The translations under genes and the position numbers were made by a program. The notes beneath the pieces were generated by a model. It made no database searches. It saw nothing but the letters and a program-made list of their open reading frames with translations, and was not told the DNA's origin. Source: Methylococcus capsulatus (GTDB taxonomy: Bacteria; Pseudomonadota; Gammaproteobacteria; Methylococcales; Methylococcaceae). Taken from it: 64,000 nt of DNA. Positions 34,261 to 43,702 of this stretch are shown piece by piece. Location: positions 2,209,513 to 2,273,512 of the forward strand of contig NZ_CP104311.1 in the NCBI RefSeq assembly GCF_036864975.1. The letters are read 5' to 3'. Every line of letters starts with the position of its first letter. Within the stretch, counting starts at the first letter, position 1.

Positions 34261-35217
34261 ATGTATAAGACAAGAAGCCCAGTATTGCAGATCGTGTTTA
34301 ACCGTCCCAATGAAACGAGAGCTGTATTTCAAGCTGTAAGCATCGTTCAGCCAGAACGACTTTACGTTGCGGCCGATGCCCCTAGAAAAAATAAGTTAGG
34401 AGAACATGAAAAGTGCGCTGAAACGCTTAGTATATTTGAAGAAGTGGATTGGCCATGCCAAATATTTTTCAAGGTTAATGAAAGCAATTTAGGCTCACAT
34501 ACCAGTATTCCGCAAGCCGTTGACTGGTTTTTCGATAACGAAGAAGAGGGTATTGTTTTGGAAGATGATTGTGTGCCAAGTGAGAGTTTCTTTAGGTACT
34601 GTGATGAATTACTCGAACGATACAGGGGTAATCAAAATGTTATGTGGATCAACGGCTCGAATGTCGGCTATAAAAGTAGCGAGCAGGATCCGCAGTACTT
34701 GTATTCTGCATACGCAATACCCTGGGGCTGGGCATCCTGGCGCACGGCTTGGTTGGTGTTTGGACCTGAATATAGGCAAAGTTTTCCAAACATACGGCTG
34801 GCCTCCGCTATGCAACATGGTCTCGGAAATTCTTCGTTGACGACCTGGTTGTACTGGAAATATATATTTGACTATGCCTATAGTGTCAAAAACTGGGATT
34901 TTCGTTGGCAGCTCGCTCTGTGGGCGAACCGTGGGCTGGCTTGTACACCAACGGTAAATTTGGTTAGCAACATAGGATTTGGCATAGAAGGCATGCATGG
35001 TGGAAGATGTAATGATCCGAGAGCAAATATTCCAGTTGAGGAGATATCAGGAGTGATTGAGGGGCCTGAAGATATGGTTGTTTCTACAAAATTAGATTAT
35101 TTTCTTAATCGGAATCTTTACAAAATTAACCCTCTTTCAATATCAAAGGCGTTTTTGGCATCGCGTATTCCTCAACTGCGGAACGCTGTACGCAAATTTA
35201 AGCGGTTACCCACGTAA
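34261..35217 (+). CDS. Glycosyltransferase-like protein (GT-A fold, HlpA-type)
   Basis: A 318-residue protein with a nucleotide-diphospho-sugar transferase N-terminus: SPVLQIVFNRPNETRAVFQA, VNESNLGSHTSIPQAVDWFF and the metal-binding EEGIVLEDDCVPSESFFRYC (DDD-like motif EDD). The later WGWASWRTAW motif is typical of this family, often labelled hemolytic protein HlpA-like. Likely adds a sugar during EPS unit assembly. It is distinctly AT-rich compared with the flanking chromosome, consistent with transfer. Confidence 0.8.
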   Translation: MYKTRSPVLQIVFNRPNETRAVFQAVSIVQPERLYVAADAPRKNKLGEHEKCAETLSIFEEVDWPCQIFFKVNESNLGSHTSIPQAVDWFFDNEEEGIVLEDDCVPSESFFRYCDELLERYRGNQNVMWINGSNVGYKSSEQDPQYLYSAYAIPWGWASWRTAWLVFGPEYRQSFPNIRLASAMQHGLGNSSLTTWLYWKYIFDYAYSVKNWDFRWQLALWANRGLACTPTVNLVSNIGFGIEGMHGGRCNDPRANIPVEEISGVIEGPEDMVVSTKLDYFLNRNLYKINPLSISKAFLASRIPQLRNAVRKFKRLPT

Positions 35218-35324
35218 TTTTATTAACGTTTTTGCTGAACTAATCATTTTGGGTGGCTTTCTCTGCATAAATTTGTCCGGCAGCATTTGTGTTGCTATGA
35301 TTGTTGCTCTCAGGAGTGTTGGCT

Positions 35325-36179
35325 ATGAGCCATCTGTGTCCTATTTGTAATTTGAAGTCTCGCATTGTTGGTCGGACCGTGTCTGTGGTTGGATTTGGCC
35401 GAAGACATATTTGGGGGTGTTCGCGGTGTAGGCATCGATGGATTTTAGATGCTTGGGATGTGACGGAAAAGATTTCCGGACAAATCGAGGAGCGCAATTC
35501 CGAAACGTTAAGGGTGGATCGGATATTTCGCACGTTATCTATGGAGTTCGATTCAGAGGTAAAAAATGTGCTCGATATTGGATGTTGGGATGGTACGCTT
35601 CTTGAGCAATTACCCGAGATCTGGGTGAGACATGGGATAGAGCTTAACAAATACGCTGCAGAGCAAGCACGTAAAAAAGGGTTGACAATCTTCGAATCTA
35701 AGATTGAGAACTTTGTTAATGATGTCGGATTGCATTATGACATAATCTTCATGATGGATGTGCTTGAACACATATCTTCACCTATGGCTGTGCTTTCTCG
35801 GGTCGCACAACTGTTGGTGCCTGGAGGATTATTTATTGCGCTTACTGGTAATATAGAAACATTTGCTGCGCGTTTCTTTGGAGGGGCGTGGTATTATGTT
35901 AATTATCCGGAGCATGTCTCTTTTTTCAGTGGTGAGAGTTTGACAAAATCGCTGCAAAGTGTCGATATGATCCCTATAAAGGTGCTTCATGTGACACATC
36001 ATTCCGCCTTAGTTGGTGTTACGTTGCGAAAACTTTATCGGCGCCTATTAAGTGTTAATAGACGGGGTACAACCGGGCTTTCCAATCCATCCTTTTCGCT
36101 TAATGGGTTTGCGTTGGCATTTAGTCGAATTGTGCGAGGGAAAGATCATCTTTTGGTTTTGGCACAAAAAGCGCAATAG
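35325..36179 (+). CDS. Class I SAM-dependent methyltransferase
   Basis: A 284-residue protein with an N-terminal zinc-ribbon-like motif (HLCPICNLKSR and WGCSRCRHRWIL) and a methyltransferase domain: VLDIGCWDGTLLEQL, YDIIFMMDVLEHISSPMAVL, LLVPGGLFIALTGNIETF and YYVNYPEHVSFFSGESL. Such Cys-ribbon plus methyltransferase proteins are common in polysaccharide loci. I chose ATG 35325, with CAGGAG at 35311-35316, over the longer frame from 35301. AT-rich like its upstream neighbour. Confidence 0.85.
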   Translation: MSHLCPICNLKSRIVGRTVSVVGFGRRHIWGCSRCRHRWILDAWDVTEKISGQIEERNSETLRVDRIFRTLSMEFDSEVKNVLDIGCWDGTLLEQLPEIWVRHGIELNKYAAEQARKKGLTIFESKIENFVNDVGLHYDIIFMMDVLEHISSPMAVLSRVAQLLVPGGLFIALTGNIETFAARFFGGAWYYVNYPEHVSFFSGESLTKSLQSVDMIPIKVLHVTHHSALVGVTLRKLYRRLLSVNRRGTTGLSNPSFSLNGFALAFSRIVRGKDHLLVLAQKAQ

Positions 36180-36208
36180 GAATAAAGACGCGCTGTTGGA
36201 GATTCAGA

Positions 36209-36976
36209 GTGAACAGGGTAACAAGCGGGGCTTTAAAAATAGGAGCTATGGCTAGGCTGCTGCCGAAGGTAGTCAAAATGGCCGCTATCTTGCGGGTTCC
36301 GGCATGGCGGAGAGCCTTGCTTTGTCACCGTGTGGCAGCTGGCGCTGAACACTTGTGCGTGCTGCGCCAGCTCGAAGGGTGTCAGTTGGTGTTCGATATC
36401 GGCGCCAATCGGGGGCAGTTCGCGCTGGTGGCGCGGCAGTGCTTTCCCAGTGCGCGCATCGTCTCCTTCGAGCCGCTGCCGGGGCCGGCGGCCATTTTCC
36501 GCCGGGTGTTCGCGCAGGATGATGCGGTCACGCTGCACGAGGCGGCCGTAGGGCCGCAAGTCGCGCGGGGCATGATGCATGTCTCGGCGCGGGACGATTC
36601 GTCTTCCCTATTGCCGATTGCTCCGCTTCAATCCTCGTTGTTTCCCGGCACGGCCGAGGTGGGTACGACAGAGGTTGCCGTGGCGCCGCTTGATAGCTTC
36701 GTCTCGGCGGCGGATATCGCTATGCCGGCGTTGTTGAAACTGGACGTGCAAGGCTTTGAGCTGGTGGCACTGGCCGGTTGTGCACCGCTGCTGGCGCATT
36801 TCGATTGGGTGTACTGCGAATGTTCCTTCGTTGAGCTGTATGCCGGCCAGAAGCTTGCGGCGGATGTGATCGAATGGTTGTCGGCCAAGGGACTGCGCTT
36901 GTGGGGAATGTTCAATCCGGTGTATGACAGCCATGGCCGGGCAGTACAGGCTGATTTTCTGTTCGGTCGCCTATAG
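36209..36976 (+). CDS. FkbM family methyltransferase
   Basis: A 255-residue intact FkbM-type enzyme. SAM motif I is LVFDIGANRGQFALVARQCF, then IVSFEPLPGPAAIFRRV, MPALLKLDVQGFELVALAG and WVYCECSFVELYAG. It is the second FkbM gene in the locus; the first (31319) is broken. GTG 36209 is used as start. A return to higher GC distinguishes it from the preceding genes. Confidence 0.88.
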   Translation: MNRVTSGALKIGAMARLLPKVVKMAAILRVPAWRRALLCHRVAAGAEHLCVLRQLEGCQLVFDIGANRGQFALVARQCFPSARIVSFEPLPGPAAIFRRVFAQDDAVTLHEAAVGPQVARGMMHVSARDDSSSLLPIAPLQSSLFPGTAEVGTTEVAVAPLDSFVSAADIAMPALLKLDVQGFELVALAGCAPLLAHFDWVYCECSFVELYAGQKLAADVIEWLSAKGLRLWGMFNPVYDSHGRAVQADFLFGRL

Positions 36977-36982
36977 AGAGAG

Positions 36983-37599
36983 TTGTTTGAGATGACAATT
37001 GTTGATTACGGCTTGTCTTGGGATGCGTGGGCCAACGTCATATCGTTGATCGAGCGCATGATCGAACAGCGGGGGTTTCGTCGTATCGTAGAAATCGGTG
37101 GGGGAGCAAACCCGACGTTATCGCTCGAATTTGTCGAGCGTCACGGTCTCGACTATGCGCTGTTAGATATCTCTCAGACTGAATTGGACAAGGCGCCCAC
37201 GGGTTACGTGAAAATTCTTGCTGATATTTCGGCGGTAGAATTTTTTGTGCCTGGCGGATATGATTTTGCGTTCAGCCGGATGCTGGCCGAGCATGTTTCA
37301 AGCGGCGTGCGATTTCACCGGAATGTAAGGTCACTGTTGCGCGATGGGGGGGTGGCATTTCATTTCTTCCCAACGTTATTTGCGCCGCCCTTTGTGGTTA
37401 ATTACCTCTTGCCGGAAACTTTGGCCGAGCGATTGCTGCATTTTTTACAACCCGGTCGCGAGCGGTCAGGCAAACAGGGCAAGTTTCCTGCCAGATACAG
37501 TTGGTGCCGCGGCCCACTCAAGTCGCAGATCAAGCGATTTGAAAGCGTCGGCTTCATGGTGGAAAAATATTCCGGCTTTTTCGGGCACCCGGCGTATTA
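36983..37599 (+). pseudogene. SAM methyltransferase interrupted by an IS903-type element (5' part)
   Basis: Encodes MTIVDYGLSWDAWANVISLI, VEIGGGANPTLSLEFV (SAM motif), YDFAFSRMLAEHVSSGVRFH and LLRDGGVAFHFFPTLFAPPF. The IS begins at 37600 and its first base completes a TAG stop, so the current product ends at GHPAY (205 residues). If the IS and one 9-bp duplicate are removed, the frame continues at 38698 to a stop at 38809. The catalytic domain is complete, so the shortened protein might keep some activity. Confidence 0.88.
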
Positions 37600-38688
37600 G
37601 GCGTTGGTGCATAAATCGGCTGGATGCGCCATTCTATGCGGTCCATCCAGCCTGAAGAGAGAGTAGCGTGTGTCGAAGCCGGGGTTGCCGAAGAGCCAAG
37701 CGGCCAAAGCCGAAGATAAATACCGGGTGACGAACTGGCCGGATGACGACCGTACGCTGGTGCGGCGAGGCGATATGACGGTGGGGTTCGAGGAAGACTT
37801 CTTGCGTCGTCACTGGCACGGGAAAGCGACCGGCAACCGGGGGAAGCCGTTGAAATACGCGGATACAGCGATTCAAACCTTGCTGATGCTCAAGGCGGTG
37901 TTTGGATTGCCTTACCGCGCGGTGGAAGGTCTGGCGGGTTCGCTGATGCGCCTGATGGGCGTGGCATTGCCGGTCCCGAATCATACCCCAATGTCGCGGC
38001 GCGCGAAGCGCCTGGAGGGGGCCATGCCGCGGCGGGAACGGCCGGGGCCGGTGCATCTGGTGGTGGATTCGACGGGGCTGAAAATCGACGGCGAAGGCGA
38101 GTGGAAAGTCCGCCAGCATGGTGCAGGCCAGCGCCGGACCTGGCGCAAGGTTCATTTGGCGGTGGATGGCAACGCCAAGGACGTGATCGGCGTGGAGGTC
38201 ACCCCGGTCGAGTGGGCGGATGGCGAGGTGTTCGAAGGCTTGGTGGAGCAAGTCGAAGGCCCGATTGAACAGATCGACGGCGATGGCGCTTATGACACCT
38301 GCAGTGCCTAGGAGGTTGCCGTCTCGCGGGAGGCCCGGTTGGTTGTGCCGCCGCGTGACAATGCCGTTCCGTGGGAAGACGGTCATCCGCGGAACGACGC
38401 GCTGCGGCAGATCGCTGAGCAAGGCATGGCGGCGTGGAAGAAAGCGACGGGCTATCACTGCCGCAGCCTCGCGGAAAATGCCATGTACCGCCTCAAGCAA
38501 CTGTTCGATGGCAGCCTGGCCTCCCGCCTGTTTGAAACCCAAGTGACCGAAGTCCATGTGCGTATCGCCGCGATGAATGTCATGACCTACCTCGGCATGC
38601 CGATTTCGGTTCGGGTAGGGCGCGTTCCCTCCTGAGGAAAGCTGGGGTAAGGGAAATGTTGCCTTTGGTTAATTTATGCACCAACGCC
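37600..38688. mobile_element. IS5-family (IS903 group) insertion sequence
   Basis: A 1089-bp element with terminal inverted repeats GGCGTTGGTGCATAAAT (left from 37600; right, reverse complement, ending at 38688), close to the IS903-type terminus. A 9-bp target duplication GGCGTATTA flanks it at 37591-37599 and 38689-38697; nine bases is the IS903-group value. It sits in the 3' part of a methyltransferase gene. Confidence 0.93.
37670..38635 (+). pseudogene. IS903-type transposase with internal amber stop
   Basis: Starts at GTG 37670. The frame has HLVVDSTGLKIDGEGEWKVR (first catalytic Asp), TWRKVHLAVDGNAKDV, and IDGDGAYDT (second Asp), then a TAG at 38309-38311, then in the same frame VVPPRDNAVPW and SLAENAMYRLKQLFDGSL (catalytic Glu region) to the stop at 38633. 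Only the one nonsense codon separates the halves, so the element is probably inactive on its own. Confidence 0.88.
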
Positions 38689-38697
38689 GGCGTATTA

Positions 38698-38809
38698 TCG
38701 AAAAATTCCTGTTCTATATCGTTTCCACCTGCGTTTATGTGTATGGTTGAAACGCCATCCAGTTGCTGCTTTGACCAGCTTTGCACAAGTGATTTTGATT
38801 AAGCATTAG
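38698..38809 (+). pseudogene. 3' end of the IS-interrupted methyltransferase
   Basis: Joined to 37599 after removing the IS, this reads YYRKIPVLYRFHLRLCVWLK, then RHPVAALTSFAQVILIKH and TAG at 38807-38809. The joined gene would encode about 242 residues. No start codon is available here, so this part is not translated. Confidence 0.85.
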
Positions 38810-38967
38810 TAAGTTAATAATAATAAAATGTAAGTGCAGGGTGGGCGGCTTATTTGTCTTTTGCGCGGCGTTAAAGCAATCGTTTGACAATGGAAGTGTT
38901 TCGAGTCACCCTCAGCGTGTTTTTTATTACGATCTGATAGCCAGTTCAACGGTAACTGTTAACGCCC

Positions 38968-40314
38968 ATGAGGATTCTCATTTACAGCATCAATTTTGCG
39001 CCGGAACTCACCGGCCCCGGCAAGTATACGGGCGAGTTGGCCGAATGGTTGGCAGCGCACGGCCACCAAGTGCACGTGGTGACCGCGCCGCCTTATTATC
39101 CGGAATGGCGTGTACACGACGGGTACTCGGGCGGGTGGTATCGGCATACCTTCATTACGGTGGCTCCATCGCAACCTGCTTCTTCAGAACCGGAGAATAG
39201 GGCGGGAAGGAAGTGCTCTTTCCCGCAGGGAAGCATCAGAGTCTGGCGCTGTCCATTGTGGGTTCCCAAGCAGCCATCGGGACCGAAGCGGCTGCTGCAT
39301 TTGGCGAGTTTTGCGGTGAGCAGTTTCCCGGTGATGTTGAGGCAGGTATGGTGGCGGCCGGCAGTGGTATGGGCGGTCGAGCCGCCTTTGTTCTGTGCAC
39401 CCACGGCCTGGCTTACTGGGCGGCTTTGCGGCGGAAAGTCCTGGCTGCATGTGCAGGATTTCGAAGTAGATGCTGCCTTCGACCTCGGTCTGTTACGTTC
39501 CGGCTTTTGGCGGCGCGTCGTTTCAAAGATCGAATGCTGGTTGATGCGTCGCTTTGATCGTGTTTCGACCATTTCGGACAAGATGATCCAGCGCTTGAGT
39601 GACAAAGGCATCGCGGAAGGCGTACTGTTCCCCAACTGGGTGGATACGGATCGCATCGTTCCTCTTTCGGTTTCCAGTCCTTTCCGGTGCGAGCTTGGAA
39701 TTGCCGACACCGATGTCGTTGCACTCTATTCGGGGAACATGGGGCGAAAACAGGGGTTGGAACTGCTGGGAGATGCGGCCCGGTTGCTGGAAGGGGAAGC
39801 TTTGGGGCAAGGGGAGGTGTTCGGGAAGGGGGCTTTGAGTGGGGAGACGGAAGTTCGGCGTTTGTTGTTCGTGTTCTGTGGTAATGGCCCGGGGCGCAGT
39901 GAATTGGAAGCGGAGTGCGCGGGGTTGTCCAACGTGCGTTTTCTTGATTTGCAGCCCGTGGAGCGTTTGAATGATCTGTTGAATCTGGCTGATATTCACC
40001 TTCTGCCGCAGCGGGCGGATGTGGCCGATTTGGTCATGCCTTCGAAACTGACGGGAATGTTGGCGAGCGGCCGTCCCGTAGTGGCCACTGCGAAACCGGG
40101 AACGCAGTTGGCTCGAGTAGTCGAGGGCAAAGGCATAATCGTGGATCCCGGTGACGCCGTCGCCTTGTCGCGTGCAGTCGCTACGTTAGCCAGTGACCTC
40201 GACTTGCGGCGACGGCTGGGAGAGGCGGCACGCAGCTACGCTCTCGCCCATCTCGGGAAGGAGGCTTTGCTGACGGCGTTCGAAAACTCCCTTTCCGAGC
40301 TCGCCGGTCAATAG
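38968..40314 (+). CDS. GT4 glycosyltransferase, WcaI/WbuB-type
   Basis: A 448-residue two-domain (GT-B) glycosyltransferase. N-terminal MRILIYSINFAPELTGPGKY, TGELAEWLAAHGHQVHVVTA and PPYYPEW are typical of the colanic acid WcaI branch. The C-terminal domain has ALYSGNMGRKQGLELL, FCGNGPGRSELEAE, LPQRADVADLVMPSKLTGML and ASGRPVVATA. It likely adds a sugar to the growing lipid-linked EPS unit. The 3' end overlaps that of the convergent wbaP-like gene by 7 nt. Confidence 0.92.
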   Translation: MRILIYSINFAPELTGPGKYTGELAEWLAAHGHQVHVVTAPPYYPEWRVHDGYSGGWYRHTFITVAPSQPASSEPENRAGRKCSFPQGSIRVWRCPLWVPKQPSGPKRLLHLASFAVSSFPVMLRQVWWRPAVVWAVEPPLFCAPTAWLTGRLCGGKSWLHVQDFEVDAAFDLGLLRSGFWRRVVSKIECWLMRRFDRVSTISDKMIQRLSDKGIAEGVLFPNWVDTDRIVPLSVSSPFRCELGIADTDVVALYSGNMGRKQGLELLGDAARLLEGEALGQGEVFGKGALSGETEVRRLLFVFCGNGPGRSELEAECAGLSNVRFLDLQPVERLNDLLNLADIHLLPQRADVADLVMPSKLTGMLASGRPVVATAKPGTQLARVVEGKGIIVDPGDAVALSRAVATLASDLDLRRRLGEAARSYALAHLGKEALLTAFENSLSELAGQ

Positions 40315-42188
40315 GCGCCCCGCTGGTTCAGTACGACGTTGATGGTCTTGAATAGGATGGCAATGTCGTACCAGATCGACCAGTTCTGCACATACCAGGC
40401 GTCCAGGCTCACCCGTTCGTTGTAGCTGGTATCGTTTCTGCCGCTGACTTGCCACAGGCCCGTGATACCCGGGAATACTTGCAAGTATAGCCGGGCATAA
40501 TCGCCATAACGGTCGAGTTCGGCGCTTACCACGGGGCGGGGACCGACCAGGCTCATCTCGCCTTTGATGACATTGATGAGTTGAGGAAGTTCGTCCAGGC
40601 TGGTTTTGCGTAGAAAGCGGCCGATCGGAGTGATTCGAGGGTCGTTTTTCAATTTGAAATCTTTTTCCCATTCGGCCCTGGCGCCGGCATCTCGTGCAAG
40701 AAGGTCCTGGAGCACTTTGTCGGCGTCCATTCGCATAGACCTGAACTTTAGGCACCGGAACGATTTGCCGTTGCGGCCGATGCGGGTGTGGCCATAGAAG
40801 GCTTTGCCTCCGTCGCGCCGGATTAGAAACGACATCAGCAAAAAGAGGGGCGCGAGTAACACGAGCAGCAGGCCGGCTACGACTACGTCGAATGTTCGCT
40901 TGAACCAGGCATAACCGGGTTGCGCAAGGTTGTTCCTTACCGTCAGGAATATCACTTCATGGCTGAAGAAGTGCGATATTTTGGTGCCGAACAAAGGCAA
41001 ACCACGAATGGCGGGAACGATGTGAAGCTTGATTTGTGTGGCGAGGAGATGATTGACCAGCTTCTGATTTTCCGGTTCGACCAGTGAATCCATGGCGACA
41101 ATGACATAAGGGTTGCCGAGTTCTACGATCAGGGTATCGATGGGTTTACGGGAGGCAAAAATGGGAAAAGACTCGTCTCCGATCCTGAGGGAGGGAGGTT
41201 CAATTCGAGTTTTTCGCCATAGCGAGGCCATGACCGACTCGTTATCCGACTCTATTACGGATTTCTGTACTGTCGCTACTTGGGCAGAGGTTGGATCGCC
41301 GTTATTTTTTTCGGTTTCCACGAATCCGAGGATGCGATAGCCTAGGCTCCTCTCGTCCTTGATCGCCAGATAAGCTTCGCGCGCATTCTGGCCTGCGCCG
41401 AGAATAACGGCGGAGCGTTGCCATAAGCCGAGGCGGTCGAGCAGCCACCGCGTGCTGGCCCGCCCGACTGGGATCAAAAGGAAATTGGCGCTCCATACCA
41501 AGAGATAGAGACTGCGGCCCTGGGAGAGACCAGTGATGAAGTTGCTTGCGCCCGCAAGCAGGGTCATGATGAAAACGACGCGCGTGATTTCCCGCAGTTC
41601 ATCCCAAAAAGGCCGGCGGAGTCGGTAGTGTTCCAATAGCCAGAACCACAGGAGGGTGATCGCTATCATCAGGCTGTAACATGCGAATGGGGCAGGGTAC
41701 GGTGCCACGCCGGAGGGGCTCTTCTGGTTCCCGAGCCAAGCGATGGCGAGAAATGTTCCATGTAGAAGCAAGATATCCGTTCCGGCAAGAACGAAGTCCG
41801 CAATTGGGTAGGACGATGGGAGTCTGGGGATGTCGGGCACATCCGCCATTGTGTCTTTCGATATTCGCCGTTGACGAATATGAGTGAGGGCAACGACGCT
41901 GCCCAGGTAGGTTGCAAACGCGCCGATCAAAATGAGGATTATGACGTATTTATTATTGAATGATTCGTGAACGTTCTCCAGATCTATCGCGAATCCAAGT
42001 ACCGGTTTGATGGCTTCGTTGATTTTGCTTAATGACAAAGATAAATTTGTCTCGGATAGAACGGAGAGATCAACAAAAATAACAGAAATCAGGAAAAATA
42101 AATATACGAAAGTAAAAAAATAACCGACGCTATTCCTTGCTTTTTGTGGGGAGGTTCGTACGTCAATTGTTAAGGTTGAGGAATGCAT
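40308..42188 (-). CDS. Undecaprenyl-phosphate glycosyl-1-phosphate transferase (WbaP/WcaJ type)
   Basis: A 626-residue polyprenyl glycosylphosphotransferase that starts EPS synthesis by putting a hexose-1-phosphate on undecaprenyl phosphate. The N-terminal part has several membrane segments and a CoA-binding-like fold (AVILGAGQNAREAYLAIKDE). The C-terminal catalytic domain includes RTFDVVVAGLLLVLLAPLFL, GRNGKSFRCLKFRSM, SLDELPQLINVIKGEMSLVG with PRP, and GITGLWQVSGRND. It is transcribed opposite to the rest of the locus. At the N-terminus it is AT-rich. Confidence 0.93.
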   Translation of the reverse strand: MHSSTLTIDVRTSPQKARNSVGYFFTFVYLFFLISVIFVDLSVLSETNLSLSLSKINEAIKPVLGFAIDLENVHESFNNKYVIILILIGAFATYLGSVVALTHIRQRRISKDTMADVPDIPRLPSSYPIADFVLAGTDILLLHGTFLAIAWLGNQKSPSGVAPYPAPFACYSLMIAITLLWFWLLEHYRLRRPFWDELREITRVVFIMTLLAGASNFITGLSQGRSLYLLVWSANFLLIPVGRASTRWLLDRLGLWQRSAVILGAGQNAREAYLAIKDERSLGYRILGFVETEKNNGDPTSAQVATVQKSVIESDNESVMASLWRKTRIEPPSLRIGDESFPIFASRKPIDTLIVELGNPYVIVAMDSLVEPENQKLVNHLLATQIKLHIVPAIRGLPLFGTKISHFFSHEVIFLTVRNNLAQPGYAWFKRTFDVVVAGLLLVLLAPLFLLMSFLIRRDGGKAFYGHTRIGRNGKSFRCLKFRSMRMDADKVLQDLLARDAGARAEWEKDFKLKNDPRITPIGRFLRKTSLDELPQLINVIKGEMSLVGPRPVVSAELDRYGDYARLYLQVFPGITGLWQVSGRNDTSYNERVSLDAWYVQNWSIWYDIAILFKTINVVLNQRGAY

Positions 42189-42234
42189 ATCTTATATCTG
42201 CGATGAGAAGGCAGGTGCCTTGTTACTGAGTAAA

Positions 42235-42332
42235 GGGACCTCGAAAAACCACGGCTTCAGACAATCCGCCGTCTAAAAATCAGCGACTTACCGTGGTCAA
42301 GTTGGCGAGATGTAGGGTTTTTCGAGGTGCCC
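42235..42332. repeat. 99-bp MITE, copy 1
   Basis: A non-coding element with ends GGGACCTCGAAAAACC (left) and GGTTTTTCGAGGTGCCC (right), inverted repeats of each other apart from one missing base. TAAA on both sides looks like a short target duplication. The same element in the other orientation lies at 57318-57416. Internal similarity is also high (TTTTTAGACGGCGGAT shared), so both are copies of one non-autonomous element. Confidence 0.85.
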
Positions 42333-43182
42333 TAAAGTCATGCCGCCCGTTCTGTCGGCCCGCTGAAGGCGAGCACGGCTGTTCTCTCTCGTCGGCTTTG
42401 TGCCGGAGGGAGGTGGGCCAGAGGATATGACATCGTCTTCGGAAAACAGCCGGTTACCAACGGTCATATGCATTCCTCTCATTCAGGGATGGCCGCAGTG
42501 AAGGAATGGCTCATGGCGAGCCGTTGCATTCATTCGTTTGACACCTCCCGACATTGCACCATTCGGGTGCGCAGCATGCAAATCGGCCTGTCCGCCGATT
42601 CAGCGTCATCTGTGCGGGAGCTTACCGCGATAGGTGATGTATGAGTGTAGCCGCTGTCTCCGTCGTTTCAAGCTCGAAAAGCGATGTTAAAGGGTCCTAT
42701 CGAGTGACATCTGTGTTTTGGCGAGAGTCCGAGCCGGCTGTCAGAGGTTCTGGTTGTACCAACCATTCTCCAGGTGCGAGAGGGGGCGAGAAGGTGGAGT
42801 CCGGCCGAAGCCATGGAATCAGCGGCGGGGGGGGTTGCCACTGGGAAATCGAAATGTTCTTCAACATTTTGAATAGACGGCTGCAAGGTCGACGCCCTGC
42901 ACCTGTCGGCGATGCGTGCCGTGGGACCAGGGGGCCTTACCGCCTTCTAGCAGTTCGGTCTGCGCTCCCCCAATCGGTCTACCGCCGGCGGGGCTTGTCG
43001 GTATGGTACAGGTATTGGCGTTTTTACAGGCGGAGCCGCTCCCGCGAATAAAGACGCTTCCGCCGCGAATAGGAAGCGAGAAAAAATCCTTCTGGCTATT
43101 GACACTTTTTTCTGCGCATCTCCACTGGAAGGCGTAATTGTTCGTTCAAACCATGTTTCACTTTCTCCGGGGGGACCCTGTC
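42333..43182. other. Long intergenic region upstream of the EPS export operon
   Basis: About 850 bp without a convincing gene. It holds REP-like palindromic sequence around 43029-43065 (CGGAGCCGCTCCCGCGAATA). A TTGACA hexamer at 43099 could be a -35 element, but I see no matching -10 box. The length and position suggest it carries the regulatory region of the following export genes. Confidence 0.4.
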
Positions 43183-43626
43183 ATGAAGGTTGCATTCACT
43201 CGACTCACGATGATTTTTTCCTTGCTGATCCCGTTGCTGATGCCGTCGATGGGTTCCGCGGCGCCGTCCAAGGCCTCGCTGTCGGATGCGGACAAGCAGT
43301 TGATCCGAAACGCCAGGCAGGCCGTCAAGGACCAGGCCGCAAGCCGCATCCAGGCACTTCGGGCTGCTTGGATGGCAGGCACGATTTCGAAGGGCGAATA
43401 TAAGACCCAGGTTCGGGAGGTCCAGGCCAACCAGAATGGTTTGCTGAGCTCCCTGAGCAGCAGCGCCAACCAGAAGGAGCTGGTCGCTGTGCTGGACGGA
43501 TTCAGCGGGACACAGGCGGAATCCCTGTCAGACGGTTTTTCTAGTCGTAACGGCTGGAACTACAAATGGCTCGTAAGTTGGATCAGCTGGCTGCGTGAGT
43601 ACGCCAGCAACGGCCGGATCTTCTGA
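43183..43626 (+). CDS. Secreted protein of unknown function
   Basis: A 147-residue protein with a signal peptide (LTMIFSLLIPLLMPSMGSAA). The mature part is largely helical (SLSDADKQLIRNARQAVKDQ, AASRIQALRAAWMAGTISKG) and ends with a Trp-rich tail (WNYKWLVSWISWLREYASNG). I do not recognise a family. It is the first gene of the EPS export group, and is followed by a hairpin at 43647. ATG 43183 gives the signal peptide at the N-terminus, with GGGGGGA about 8 nt upstream; ATG 43153 is the alternative. Confidence 0.65.
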   Translation: MKVAFTRLTMIFSLLIPLLMPSMGSAAPSKASLSDADKQLIRNARQAVKDQAASRIQALRAAWMAGTISKGEYKTQVREVQANQNGLLSSLSSSANQKELVAVLDGFSGTQAESLSDGFSSRNGWNYKWLVSWISWLREYASNGRIF

Positions 43627-43646
43627 TTCTAACGGAGAGGATTGGG

Positions 43647-43675
43647 ACTCGCCGGGTCCGCCCGACCCGGCGAGT
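43647..43675 (+). terminator. Hairpin terminator after the secreted-protein gene
   Basis: A perfect 11-bp stem, ACTCGCCGGGT with ACCCGGCGAGT, around a 7-nt loop, followed by TTATT. It lies 21 nt after the stop at 43626. The T-tract is weak, so partial read-through into the ligase gene is likely. It also argues that the ligase does not start upstream of it. Confidence 0.65.
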
Positions 43676-43702
43676 TTATTGTGCGCGGAATGCAGACGGC
43701 TT

